From the NCBI RefSeq assembly GCF_905397435.1, contig NZ_CAJPVI010000022.1:1-64000 (forward strand): DNA of 64,000 nucleotides, written 5' to 3'. Both the position numbers and the translations under genes were made by a program. Under the pieces are notes generated by a model. That model was not told the DNA's origin. It was given only the letters and a program-made list of their open reading frames with translations, and ran no database searches. Shown here in pieces: positions 44,948 through 54,290 of the stretch (within the stretch, counting starts at the first letter, position 1; each line of letters starts with the position of its first letter). The DNA is from Cupriavidus numazuensis. GTDB taxonomy: Bacteria; Pseudomonadota; Gammaproteobacteria; Burkholderiales; Burkholderiaceae.

Positions 44948-47900
44948 TTACGCCGCCAACACACTCCCCCTCTCCTGCGTAGCAATATCCCGCAACCGCG
45001 CCGCCGCCCGCCCACGCCCATTCACCCCCAACTTCGCGTAGATATTCTTCAGATGCCACTTCACCGTCTCCGGCGACACGTTGAGCACACTCGCGATCTT
45101 CTTGTTCGACATCGCCTGCGCGAGCAGCCCGAGGATCTCGCGCTCGCGCTCGCTCAGCACGGCAATCGGTGCCGCTTCGTCGGCCAGACGCGAAACCGCG
45201 GCGCCGGACGCCACCGCGGCGGCCTGCAAACGCCGCGCATAGAACGCCAGCACCGGCTCGTCGATTCCCTCCCCTGCAAGCTCCAGGAACACCTGCGGCG
45301 CCCCGCCCGTGACATCGAGCAGCGTGCGGATCAGGCCGGCACCGTGACCGGTGCGCAGGGCGCTCAGGAAGGCCGGCCGCGCGCCGCGCGTGTTGCCCGT
45401 GGCGTGGCGCGCCAGCGCGAGTTGCAGCCACAGCGCCGCAATGCGCAGCGGCTTGGCGCCGGCCTCGCGGGCGAGCAAGGCTTCGAGGCGCGCTGCAGCG
45501 GCGGCGTAGTCCTTCGTATAGAGCGACATCTCGACCTCGGCCCGCGCCGCGGCCAGTGCAATGTGCCGCGCCACCGTGCCGGTCTCGCCCGCATAACGCT
45601 GGGCCAGTAGCTGTACCTGCCGGAACACCGTGTTGGCACGCTCCGTCTCGGCCTGCTGCAGGTGCCGGCGCAACCGCAGCGTGAGTGCCTCGGCCTGCAG
45701 GCGAGCGAGGTTGTTGCGTGCGGCGTAGGCTTCGAGCCGGTCCAGGCAGGCACTGGCCTGCGCATGCCGGCCCGCGAGCCAGTGCGCGTTCGACAGCAAC
45801 GTCAGCGCGCGCAGGACCACGTCGGGCAGCGACACGCGTTCCAGCATGCCGATGCGCGGTTCCAGCAACTGGCATGCCCCTTCGGGATCGTTGAGTTCGT
45901 ACAGGATGTCGGCCAGCAGGCCCGCTGCCATGCAAGTGAGGCCGAGGAACGTCACGCCCTGCCGCTCTGACTCGCGCAGCACTTCACGCGCACTGCGGCC
46001 CGCGCGTTCGATCTCGCCTTCCATCACCAGGCTCATGGCCGTGATGTAGCGGCCGAACAGGCTGCTGCGCGGCACGCTGCTGCGGCGCTCGGTATCGTCC
46101 TGCAGGCGGCGCGCTTCGTCGAACTCGCCGCGCAGGATGAAGAGCCACGACAGCACATTGCGGCGCGCGGTCCACCACAGGTCATCCGCCTCGGGTGGAA
46201 TCGCCCACAGCGCCGGCAGCATGCCGAGCACGGTGTCGGCATCGTCGACCTGCACGGCGCGACCCGCGCGCAGCAGGCAGATGACGTACTGGTGCACGGC
46301 GTTGCTGCGGTCGCATAGCGGCTCCAGGCGCTCCAGGCTCCGGCCCAGGCCGTCGACATCGCGCATGTACAGCTGCAGGAACGACACCAGCGCCAGCAGG
46401 CCGAAGCGGTTCTGCAACTGCTCGCGGGGCAGCCGGCGCACCAGCCCCAGCAGCTGGGGCAGCTCGCCGCGCTTGAGCAGCGTATGCCCACATCCCTCGA
46501 CCATGGTCGCTGCGGCGTCGGCATCGCCGGCGCGCACCGCATGGTAGACGGCATCGTCGAGGTGGCCGCGTCGGTCAAACCAGCGCCACGCGGCAGCATG
46601 GAGTTCGCGGGCCGCGCCGTGCGCGCAGGGGCCGTGCTCATCGTTGGCGGGGTTGGCGGGACTGGCGTCGGCCGGCTTGTCCGGCGCATCGGTCGTGCCC
46701 GGGCCGGACATGTCGACCGTATCGGCCACATCGTCCTTGCCCGTCTCCAGCCTGGCCAGCAGCGTTTCACGCAGCAGCGGATGGATGCGGTACCACACAT
46801 CACGGTCGTGCGTGTCCAACTGCGTGATGAACAGGTTGTCGGATTCGAGCCGTGCCAGCCGGTCACCGATGCGCGACGGCGTCTCGGTTTCGCCCGGCAT
46901 GGCCGCGCACAAGTCGGCGCAGAAGCGGTGGCAGGTGGACATGCGGGTGAGCAGCGCCAGGTCGTCCGGCGCCAGCAGGCCCAGGACCTCGCGCTCGAAA
47001 AACGCCGCGAAGGTGCGCGGGTCCCGCACCTTCGTGAGCGGATAATCCGCGCTGCGGCGTGCACGCAGGTCCACCGCGAACAGTTGCAGCCCGGCCACCC
47101 AGCCGTCCGTCAGCTCGTGCAGCGCGGCGGCGTCGCGCGGGGCGATGGTGCCAAGCTGTTCTTCCAGGAAGCGCGCGGATTCCTCGGCCGTAAAGCGCAG
47201 GTCGCGCATGTCGATCTCGGTCAGCAGCCCTTGTGCGCGCAGTGCCTCCAGTGCCAGCGGCAATGCGCTGCGCGAGCTGAACGCGAGATGCAGATGCGGG
47301 GGCGCGTAGTCGAGCAAACGCTGCAACGCACGATAGATGCGTGCGTCGGTGATGTGGTGCAGGTCGTCGATCATCAGCACCAGTTCGCGCTCGCGCGGGC
47401 CAAGCGCCTGCACGAGTGCGATCACCCATTGCTCGATGGCGTCGTCGTCCTCCGCGCCGCCGACCTGCATGGCGGCATCGCGTGCCATGGCGGGATCGAT
47501 CTCGGCCAGGCTGGCGAGCAGGCAGTCGAAAAAGCGCGTCGGCTCGTTGTCCTCGGCTGCCAGCGCCAGCCAGCTCACATCGAAGCCGAGCGAGATCAGC
47601 GCCTTGCGCCAGGCCATGAGCGTGCTGGTCTTGCCCGCACCGGCCTGACCCTGGATCACTACGCAACGCTGGCGGCGCGCGTCGAGCAGCCGGTTCATCA
47701 GGCGTTCGCGCGGCAGCAGCTTGCGCGCGTGCCGCGGCGGCAGCAGCTTGGCGCTGGCCACCGGCTGCAGCGGACGCATCGGCCCGGGGCGCGTATCGAG
47801 CGCGGGCACGAGCGACAGAAAGGACTGCGGCGGCAATGCGGAATATTGCCTTGGCAGCCCCGGTTCTGCGGACGGTAACGTGGCCACCGAGTCGAATTCG

Positions 47901-48973
47901 GTACCCGTGAAAGCCTCGAACGAACGGCCGGCAGACATACCCGCGAAAGGGGACGGAGCAAATGCCTGCGCGGTGAAGGCGCGCGGCACGGCCCCCTGCC
48001 CTTGCGCATAGCCTGCGTCGCCTGCGCTGCGAATCCATTGGAACGGTCCGCGCGCATGCTCGCCGATCACGGCCAGCACTTGCGGTATTCCTGCAGGCAG
48101 CCCGTCAGCCGCATCGCGCAGCAGACTCTGCACGGCACGCATCCATGCCGCCTGCCCGGCGGCGAAGCTGACGGTCCAGGGCTGCCCGGCGATCACGTCC
48201 CGCACCCCGGGGTCGTTGTGCGAGGCGGGGTTGTCCGCGAGGATCAGCAGCGGACGCCCCGCAGGGTAATGTTCCGCCAGCGTCTGGAGGAAGCCCTGCC
48301 AGCCGGACGCCCGCCCGGCTTGAAACGCCGGCGCCGTCCCGCCATGGACGACCTTGAGCGCCGTCATGAACGAGGCGGCCAGCGTGCGGCGGTAGGTGGC
48401 GCTGTTGCGTGCGGCAGCGTCCGACGCCGGAGCCCTGCCGGCGAGATCGGCATCGGCCTCTAGCGCCACGACGATGGCATGTTCCGGCTCGGCAATATAG
48501 AGACCGACAATCTCGGCGGCACGCACAGTGACGCCATCAGCACCCGGCTGTTTATCGGCGAGGGCCAGGCCGCGTCGGGGTGGCAGCCCGCTCGCGCGCC
48601 AGTGGCGCGAAACACTGGCGGGACTGACGCCGAGTTCGGCGGCAAGCTGGCGCGTACTGAGCACCCCCGGGCCGGCGTCGCGGGCCAGCGCCACCAAGCG
48701 TGCCACGTCGGTGCGCACGGGCGGCGCGCCGCGCGGCAGGTCCTGCTCGATGCCGGCCAGCCGCGATGCGGCATACCGGTCACGCCACCGCGCCACCTGC
48801 ACGCGGCCGACGCCAATTTGCGCGGCGATGTCCTTGTTCTGCCAGCCGGCAGCCGCCAGCAGGATCATCCGCGCGCGCTGCGCCAGGCGCAGGTTGCCCG
48901 CAGTGGCGGCGGACAAGGCCTCCAGTTCGGTCCGTTCTGTCTCACTCAGGACGATACGGGATGCGATGCGCAT
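44948..48973 (-). CDS. Second giant regulator: inactivated IS630-type transposase, MalT-like ATPase, LuxR HTH
   Basis: A 1341-residue paralogue of 3216-7133. N-terminal IS630-type HTH (LSETERTELEALS, QNKDIAAQIGVGRVQVARW); DDE remnant with HAIVVALEAD, ILADNPASH (Asp247) and AAWMRAVQSLL (Gln282, where IS630 has Glu). STAND P-loop GQAGAGKTS with intact Lys448; Walker B LVLMIDDLHH. Helical-repeat region; C-terminal LuxR HTH (LSEREREILGLLA, NKKIASVLNVSPETVKWHLKNIY). AAGGGG precedes the ATG at 48973. The transposase part is more eroded than in the paralogue, but the ATPase is intact. It reads away from the DUF2889/thiolase-like run, its likely target. Confidence 0.86.
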   Translation of the reverse strand: MRIASRIVLSETERTELEALSAATAGNLRLAQRARMILLAAAGWQNKDIAAQIGVGRVQVARWRDRYAASRLAGIEQDLPRGAPPVRTDVARLVALARDAGPGVLSTRQLAAELGVSPASVSRHWRASGLPPRRGLALADKQPGADGVTVRAAEIVGLYIAEPEHAIVVALEADADLAGRAPASDAAARNSATYRRTLAASFMTALKVVHGGTAPAFQAGRASGWQGFLQTLAEHYPAGRPLLILADNPASHNDPGVRDVIAGQPWTVSFAAGQAAWMRAVQSLLRDAADGLPAGIPQVLAVIGEHARGPFQWIRSAGDAGYAQGQGAVPRAFTAQAFAPSPFAGMSAGRSFEAFTGTEFDSVATLPSAEPGLPRQYSALPPQSFLSLVPALDTRPGPMRPLQPVASAKLLPPRHARKLLPRERLMNRLLDARRQRCVVIQGQAGAGKTSTLMAWRKALISLGFDVSWLALAAEDNEPTRFFDCLLASLAEIDPAMARDAAMQVGGAEDDDAIEQWVIALVQALGPRERELVLMIDDLHHITDARIYRALQRLLDYAPPHLHLAFSSRSALPLALEALRAQGLLTEIDMRDLRFTAEESARFLEEQLGTIAPRDAAALHELTDGWVAGLQLFAVDLRARRSADYPLTKVRDPRTFAAFFEREVLGLLAPDDLALLTRMSTCHRFCADLCAAMPGETETPSRIGDRLARLESDNLFITQLDTHDRDVWYRIHPLLRETLLARLETGKDDVADTVDMSGPGTTDAPDKPADASPANPANDEHGPCAHGAARELHAAAWRWFDRRGHLDDAVYHAVRAGDADAAATMVEGCGHTLLKRGELPQLLGLVRRLPREQLQNRFGLLALVSFLQLYMRDVDGLGRSLERLEPLCDRSNAVHQYVICLLRAGRAVQVDDADTVLGMLPALWAIPPEADDLWWTARRNVLSWLFILRGEFDEARRLQDDTERRSSVPRSSLFGRYITAMSLVMEGEIERAGRSAREVLRESERQGVTFLGLTCMAAGLLADILYELNDPEGACQLLEPRIGMLERVSLPDVVLRALTLLSNAHWLAGRHAQASACLDRLEAYAARNNLARLQAEALTLRLRRHLQQAETERANTVFRQVQLLAQRYAGETGTVARHIALAAARAEVEMSLYTKDYAAAAARLEALLAREAGAKPLRIAALWLQLALARHATGNTRGARPAFLSALRTGHGAGLIRTLLDVTGGAPQVFLELAGEGIDEPVLAFYARRLQAAAVASGAAVSRLADEAAPIAVLSEREREILGLLAQAMSNKKIASVLNVSPETVKWHLKNIYAKLGVNGRGRAAARLRDIATQERGSVLAA

Positions 48974-49304
48974 AGTGGTTCCCCTTGCTGGCGGATCGGA
49001 GACCGTACGAGCGGTCGGACAGACCGTGGCAGGGTCCGGCCGCAAACGCTGCGACGCGGCCGCCACCGGCTATCGCCCGGCAAATGGCTGTCTCCGATTT
49101 TTCTATTGACTACGAAACTACGGATGATGCTACCATACCTCGTAGACAATCGGCGGTTGGGACTTACCCGGCGCCCCGGGTGCAGTTCCCGTGGCAGAAC
49201 GGATATCCCCCTTCGCGGAGAGCCTCCGGCGCCACGATGAGGCGCATCGACGCCTCCGCCACCGGGCCCGCCCCGGCCGCCGCCAACCCTTTTCGATAGT
49301 CGTC
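48974..49304. other. Divergent spacer between giant regulator and DUF2889 operon
   Basis: No gene recognised. It holds an AT-richer patch at 49095-49150 with the inverted pair described separately, which is the likely promoter/operator zone for both directions. Confidence 0.5.
49106..49149. promoter_or_regulatory. Imperfect inverted repeat, possible operator
   Basis: TTGACTACGA at 49106-49115 and TCGTAGACAA at 49140-49149 are inverted copies matching at nine of ten bases, 24 bases apart, in the spacer between the regulator and the following plus-strand genes. Possible binding site for the neighbouring regulator; no equivalent was found before the paralogue at 3216. Confidence 0.4.
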
Positions 49305-49661
49305 ATGCCGCAGCACTCACCGCCCCCGATGGAAGGACTGATGGACCTGCTCCACGAAGTCCGGCAGTTCAGCCGCGACCTGCAGCAGTCCGCCAGGCGT
49401 TCGTCATCTGGCGAGGCATATCCGCAGGCGCTCCGGGCGCTGGTCGACAGCCGCATGCAGGCGGCCGATCCGCACGCGCGCATCGTCTGCTATGCGTCGG
49501 CGGTGGAACTCGGGGTGCCGGTGGAGCTTCCGGCCGAGCATTGCCGGCAGGCCATGGCAGGCGGGCTCGGCTTTCCGTTGCGCGTGCTGTTCTGGGCTGC
49601 GCACCGACGCACGCAAGGCGGGCGGCAGCGGCGGCCGGGTGCCTGGCCAAGCCCGAACTGA
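49305..49661 (+). CDS. Small hypothetical protein
   Basis: About 118 residues from the ATG at 49305; starts at 49329 or 49341 are equally possible, since GAAGGA lies close before the last. No family recognised. The first half is helical and charged (MDLLHEVRQFSRDLQQSARR), and the end is Arg/Gly-rich. It precedes the DUF2889 gene by 75 bases on the same strand. Real coding status is moderately supported by position and frame only. Confidence 0.45.
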   Translation: MPQHSPPPMEGLMDLLHEVRQFSRDLQQSARRSSSGEAYPQALRALVDSRMQAADPHARIVCYASAVELGVPVELPAEHCRQAMAGGLGFPLRVLFWAAHRRTQGGRQRRPGAWPSPN

Positions 49662-49736
49662 CAGCGCATGCAGCAAGCACGAACACGCTGACCGGCGGCG
49701 ACAGACCGAAGAAACCGGCACAGGAGACACAGCACA

Positions 49737-50321
49737 ATGACCCTACCCAACCGCAAGCCCGTACACACGCGCCACATCACGTGCAACGGCTACCTGCGCG
49801 ATGACGGCCTGCTGGACGTCGAAGCGGAACTCAAGGACATCTCGCCAGACGGCACCGACCTGCTGTTCAAGATCGTGCCGCCCGGCGGCGTGATCCATCA
49901 CATGCGCGTCACGGTAACGGTGAGCATCGACGACATGGTGATCCGCGACGTCTGCGCGCGCACACTGGTCGGACCCACCGAGTTCTGCCGCGAAATTGAA
50001 ACGGCCTATGACGCGCTCAAGGGCCTCACGCTGCGCCGCGGTTTCCGGCAGGCCGTGAAAGCTCGCGTGGGCGGCGTGGGTGGCTGCACGCACCTGACCG
50101 AACTGCTGGGTCCGCTGGCCACCACGGCTATCCAAAGCGGCTTCGCCGTCGGCCGCGCGCTGCGCAACGGCCGGCGGCCGGCGGACGAACAAGGTCCCAT
50201 GCAAAAGCCGGCCGTGATCGGCACATGCCACACGTACCGCCCCGAAAGCGTGGTGGTGGACGTCCTGTGGCCGCCGCACCGGCGCGTCGCCAGCGAAGAA
50301 CCGGCAGGCGCGCCTGGCTGA
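49737..50321 (+). CDS. DUF2889-family protein
   Basis: A 194-residue protein recognised as DUF2889 by RHITCNGYLRDDGLLDVEAELKD, MRVTVTVSIDDMVIRD and GGCTHLTELLGPLATTAIQ. Its role is unknown; I infer an accessory function because it heads a run with the thiolase-like, DUF35 and acyl-CoA synthetase genes. Conserved Cys and His in GGCTHL could bind metal. AGGAGA precedes the ATG. No signal peptide or membrane segment is seen. Confidence 0.85.
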   Translation: MTLPNRKPVHTRHITCNGYLRDDGLLDVEAELKDISPDGTDLLFKIVPPGGVIHHMRVTVTVSIDDMVIRDVCARTLVGPTEFCREIETAYDALKGLTLRRGFRQAVKARVGGVGGCTHLTELLGPLATTAIQSGFAVGRALRNGRRPADEQGPMQKPAVIGTCHTYRPESVVVDVLWPPHRRVASEEPAGAPG

Positions 50322-50449
50322 GAGGCGCTTCGCCAACCCTATTCCGCAATCCTGGCCAGACAGATCCGCCAGGCCTGCACTCGCCCGAGGACCGGCCGTA
50401 CGCGACAGGATCCGCTTACCCATCAACCTTTCGACCCAAGGAATTACGC

Positions 50450-51616
50450 ATGAGCATCAAAGGCAAGGCATATATCGTCGGGGCCTATGAACACCCGACC
50501 CGCAAGGCGCCGGACAAGTCGGTCGCGCAACTGCACGCGGAAAGCGCCAAGGGCGCGCTGGAAGACGCAGGCCTCACGCTGGCCGACGTCGACGGCTACT
50601 TCTGCGCCGGCGACGCGCCGGGCCTCGGCGTGCTCAATATGGTCGACTACCTCGGCCTCAAGCTGCGCCATGTCGATTCCACCGAGACCGGCGGCTCGTC
50701 GTATCTGGTGCATGTGTCGCACGCCGCGCAGGCGATTGCCGCAGGCAAGTGCAACGTCGCGCTGATCACGCTGGCCGGCCGTCCGCGCTCCGAAGGCTCC
50801 AGCGGCACCAAGCCGCGCGCCTGGGGTGCGGGCGTTCCCGACCAAGCCTTCGAAGCCCCGTTCAGCCCGATGACCGTCAACTCGTACGCCATGGTCGCCA
50901 TGCGCCATATGTACGAATACGGCACCACGGCCGAACAGCTCGCATGGATCAAGGTCGCGGCATCGCACCACGCACAGCACAACCCGCACGCGATGCTGCG
51001 TGATGTCGTGACGGTGGAAGACGTGCTGAACGCGCCGATGATCTCGGACCCGCTGCGCAAGCTCGACTGCTGCGTGGTGTCCGACGGCGGCGGCGCGCTG
51101 ATCGTCGCGCGCCCGGAAATCGCCGCCAAGCTGAACCGCCCGAAGGTCAAGGTTCTCGGTGCCGGCGAATACGTGAAGGGCCAGATGGGCGGCCATGTCG
51201 ACCTGACGTGGTCCGGCGCGAAGTTCTCCGGCGCGGCCGCGTTTGCCGAAGCCGGCGTGACGCCTGCCGACATCAAATACGCGTCGATCTACGACAGCTT
51301 CACGATCACCGTGCTGATGCAGCTCGAAGACCTCGGCTTCTGCAAGAAAGGCGAAGGCGGCAAGTTTGTCATGGACGGCAACCTGATCTCGGGCGTCGGC
51401 AGGCTGCCGTTCAATACCGATGGCGGCGGCCTGTGCAACAACCACCCGGCCAACCGTGGCGGCATCACCAAGGTGATCGAAGCGGTGCGACAGCTGCGTG
51501 GCGAAGCGCATCCGGCGGTGCAGGTGAAGAACTGCGATCTGGCCGTAGCGCAGGGCACCGGCGGCTTGCTCGGCTCGCGCCACGGCAGCGCCACCCTGAT
51601 CCTCGAGCGCGAGTAA
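50450..51616 (+). CDS. Thiolase-like protein without active-site Cys (Ltp2/SCP-x type)
   Basis: A 388-residue thiolase-fold protein of the lipid-transfer/SCP-x thiolase group. The nucleophile loop that normally contains Cys reads HVDSTETGGSSYLVHVSHAA, with no Cys. The downstream His motif NNHPANRGG and GTGGLLGSRHGSATLIL are kept. Cys-less members such as Ltp2 act, with a DUF35 partner, as aldolases that split a beta-hydroxyacyl-CoA side chain. A DUF35 gene follows after 42 bases, so an aldolase role is proposed here too. AAGGAA precedes the ATG. Confidence 0.88.
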   Translation: MSIKGKAYIVGAYEHPTRKAPDKSVAQLHAESAKGALEDAGLTLADVDGYFCAGDAPGLGVLNMVDYLGLKLRHVDSTETGGSSYLVHVSHAAQAIAAGKCNVALITLAGRPRSEGSSGTKPRAWGAGVPDQAFEAPFSPMTVNSYAMVAMRHMYEYGTTAEQLAWIKVAASHHAQHNPHAMLRDVVTVEDVLNAPMISDPLRKLDCCVVSDGGGALIVARPEIAAKLNRPKVKVLGAGEYVKGQMGGHVDLTWSGAKFSGAAAFAEAGVTPADIKYASIYDSFTITVLMQLEDLGFCKKGEGGKFVMDGNLISGVGRLPFNTDGGGLCNNHPANRGGITKVIEAVRQLRGEAHPAVQVKNCDLAVAQGTGGLLGSRHGSATLILERE

Positions 51617-51658
51617 GCCGCACTCGGGCATCCCACACAGAATCACTGAGACCTCATC

Positions 51659-52057
51659 ATGAGCACTCCTTTCACTCCGCAAGTCCTGACGGCGCCTGAA
51701 GAGCTGCCGGACAACACCGAGTTCTGGACGGCCGCCCGCGAAGGCCGCCTGCTGGTTCGCCATTGCAATGACTGCGGCAAGCCGCACTGGTATCCGCGCA
51801 CGCTGTGCCCGTTCTGCATGGGCGAGACCACGTGGAAGGCCTCGGCCGGCCGCGGCACGGTCTACTCGTACAGCGTCACGCGGCGTGCCGGCCCGACGCC
51901 GTTCTGCATGGCCTATGTCACGCTCGACGAAGGCGTGACGATGATGACGCGCATTGTCGACTGCGATCTCGACACCGTGCACATCGGCCAGAAGGTGGAA
52001 CTGACCTTCACGCCGACTGACAACGGCCCGCCGATGCCGACGTTCCGGCCCGTCTGA
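51659..52057 (+). CDS. DUF35 OB-fold protein with zinc ribbon
   Basis: A 132-residue protein. A rubredoxin-like zinc ribbon at residues 36-53 (Cys36, Cys39, Cys50, Cys53: CNDCG ... LCPFC) is followed by an OB-fold domain (GRGTVYSYSVTRRAGPTPFCMAYVTLDEG, IGQKVELTFTP). Such proteins bind thiolase-fold enzymes and complete their acyl-CoA site. It is paired with the Cys-less thiolase-like gene 42 bases upstream. Confidence 0.93.
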   Translation: MSTPFTPQVLTAPEELPDNTEFWTAAREGRLLVRHCNDCGKPHWYPRTLCPFCMGETTWKASAGRGTVYSYSVTRRAGPTPFCMAYVTLDEGVTMMTRIVDCDLDTVHIGQKVELTFTPTDNGPPMPTFRPV

Positions 52058-52149
52058 CGGCATTAGACATCGCACCCGGTGCCGGCCATGGTCCGGCACC
52101 GGGCATTGCGGCCGCTGCTCCATAAGATCCAACATAACTATCCACCGCC

Positions 52150-54252
52150 ATGAACACCACAGCCACTGCTATTCCGGACTGCCTGCTCAATCCCCGCTCG
52201 GTCGCCATCATCGGCGCATCCGATGAGCCTACCCGCATCGGCGGCCGCCCGATTTCCTCGATGCTGGCCAAGGGCTATGCCGGCCGCATCATGCCAGTCA
52301 ATCCGAACCGGTCCACGGTGCAGGGCCTGCCGGCCTATGCATCGGTGGCCGACCTGCCGGAAGTCCCCGACGTCGCCATCATCGCCGTCCCTGCCCAGCA
52401 CGCGCTGCAGGCAGTCAAGGCCCTGGCCGAGCGCGGCACCAAGGCCGCGATCCTGTTTACCGCCGGCTTTGCCGAAGTCAGCGAGGAAGGCGCCGCCATG
52501 CAGGCCGAAATGGTCGCCATCGCACGCCGCGGCGGCATGCGCCTGCTTGGTCCGAACACGCTGGGCATGGTCAACATGCACAACGGCTTCGTCGGCAGCT
52601 TCTCGACCTTCTCGTCGCTGGGCGTCTCGCGCCCCGGCCGCGTCGGCATCGTCAGCCAGTCCGGCGCCTATGGCAGCCACCTGGTCAGCTCGGCGATGGA
52701 AGCGGGCGTCTATCCGTCGAGCATCGTCATGACCGGCAATGAAGCCGACCTGAACGTCAGCGACATCGTGCGCCTGTTCGCCGCCGACCCGATGACCGAC
52801 GTGATCGCCGTCTATGCGGAAGGCATCAGCGATGGCCCGGGCCTGGTTGATGCGCTGAAGGCGGCCCATGCCGCCGGCAAGCCGGTGGTGATGATGAAGG
52901 TGGGCCGCAGCGAAGTGGGTGGCGCGGCCGCGCGCTCGCACACCGCTTCCATCGCAGGCGACGACGCGGTGGTCAGCGCGGTGCTGGATGAGCTTGGCGT
53001 GGTGCGCGTGCGCACCACCGAGGAAATGCTCGACATCCTGCGCCTGGCCTCGCGCCGCGTGTTCCCCGCCGACAATACGCTGGGCGTGGTGACCATCAGC
53101 GGCGGCGCCGGCGTGATCATTTCCGATGCCGCCGAAGACCTCGGCATCCCCATGCCCGAGATGCCGGCCGCGGCCCAGGCCCGCATGCTGGAAAAGCTGC
53201 CGATCTGCGCGCCGCGCAACCCGGTGGACGTGACCGCCCAGTTCATCAACGACACGACCCTGGTCACGCCGTTTACCGAGGCCATGATGGGCGAAGGCGG
53301 CTACGGCACGCTGCTCGCTTTCTTCAGCTATGCGGCCTCTTACCACACCGTGGCGGACACGCTGCTGCAGCAACTCGCCGACGTGCGCAAGCGCTACCCG
53401 GACCGCCTCTACGTGATGGTGGGGCGCGGTGACCCGACCGTCCTAGCACGCTACGAGGAAGCCGGCTTCACGGTGTTCGGTGATCCGAGCCGCGCAGTCG
53501 CCGCCATCGCTGCGATGGGCCGCTTCGGCCGCGCCCTGGCCGGCAAGTCCACCGCACCGGCACCCCAGGTCCCCGCCGTCACCTTGCCCTCGGCAACGCC
53601 CACCGAGGCCGAAGCCAAGGCGCTGCTCGCCGAAGCCGGTATTCCGAGCGCACCGGAACGTGCCTGCGCCGATGAGGAAGCCGCGGTACGCGCCGCGCGC
53701 GAGATCGGCTTCCCGCTCGTGCTCAAGATCCTGTCGCCGGACATCCTGCACAAGTCGGAGATCGGCGGTGTGCTGCTGAACGTGAACAGCGAAGGTGCTG
53801 TGCGCGAAGGCTTCGCGCTGCTGCTCGAACGCGCGCGCAAGGCCGTGCCCGATGCGCGCATCGAAGGCGTGCTGGTGGCCAAGCAGCTCGTGGGCGGCGT
53901 GGAATGCATCATGGGTATCAACCGTGATCCGGTCTTCGGGCCGATCGCCATGTTTGGTCTTGGTGGTGTGTTCGTCGAAATCCTCAAGGATGTGGTGTTC
54001 CATCGCTGCCCGTTCGGGCCGGATGTTGCGGAGGAGATGATTCGTTCGATCAAGGGAGCGCCGCTGCTGTTGGGTGCTCGCGGACGGCCGGTCGCGGATA
54101 TTCCTGCGCTGGCGCGCACGCTGTCTCAGCTGTCGGCGTTTGCTGTCGCTGCGGGGCCGCGGTTGCAGTCGATTGATTTGAATCCGGTGCTGGCGATGCC
54201 TGAAGGGCAAGGGGCTTATGCGGTGGATGCGGTGATTGAGGTTGGGGAATAA
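52150..54252 (+). CDS. ADP-forming acyl-CoA synthetase (CoA-binding plus ATP-grasp)
   Basis: A 700-residue fused ADP-forming acyl-CoA synthetase. CoA-binding Rossmann domain (residues 10-140, SVAIIGASDEPTRIGGRP), ligase domain with the phospho-His motif SHTASIAGDD (His264), and a C-terminal ATP-grasp domain (about 480-700, EAGIPSAPERAC, LKILSPDILHKSEIGGV, DPVFGPIAMFGLGGVFVE). It makes acyl-CoA from acid, CoA and ATP, or runs backward to conserve energy. It ends the DUF2889/thiolase-like/DUF35 run, starting about 90 bases after DUF35. The last 250 bases are less GC-rich in third positions. Confidence 0.92.
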   Translation: MNTTATAIPDCLLNPRSVAIIGASDEPTRIGGRPISSMLAKGYAGRIMPVNPNRSTVQGLPAYASVADLPEVPDVAIIAVPAQHALQAVKALAERGTKAAILFTAGFAEVSEEGAAMQAEMVAIARRGGMRLLGPNTLGMVNMHNGFVGSFSTFSSLGVSRPGRVGIVSQSGAYGSHLVSSAMEAGVYPSSIVMTGNEADLNVSDIVRLFAADPMTDVIAVYAEGISDGPGLVDALKAAHAAGKPVVMMKVGRSEVGGAAARSHTASIAGDDAVVSAVLDELGVVRVRTTEEMLDILRLASRRVFPADNTLGVVTISGGAGVIISDAAEDLGIPMPEMPAAAQARMLEKLPICAPRNPVDVTAQFINDTTLVTPFTEAMMGEGGYGTLLAFFSYAASYHTVADTLLQQLADVRKRYPDRLYVMVGRGDPTVLARYEEAGFTVFGDPSRAVAAIAAMGRFGRALAGKSTAPAPQVPAVTLPSATPTEAEAKALLAEAGIPSAPERACADEEAAVRAAREIGFPLVLKILSPDILHKSEIGGVLLNVNSEGAVREGFALLLERARKAVPDARIEGVLVAKQLVGGVECIMGINRDPVFGPIAMFGLGGVFVEILKDVVFHRCPFGPDVAEEMIRSIKGAPLLLGARGRPVADIPALARTLSQLSAFAVAAGPRLQSIDLNPVLAMPEGQGAYAVDAVIEVGE

Positions 54253-54290
54253 GGGGGGGTGGCGTTGATCGGGCCTGTCTTGCTTGGCCG

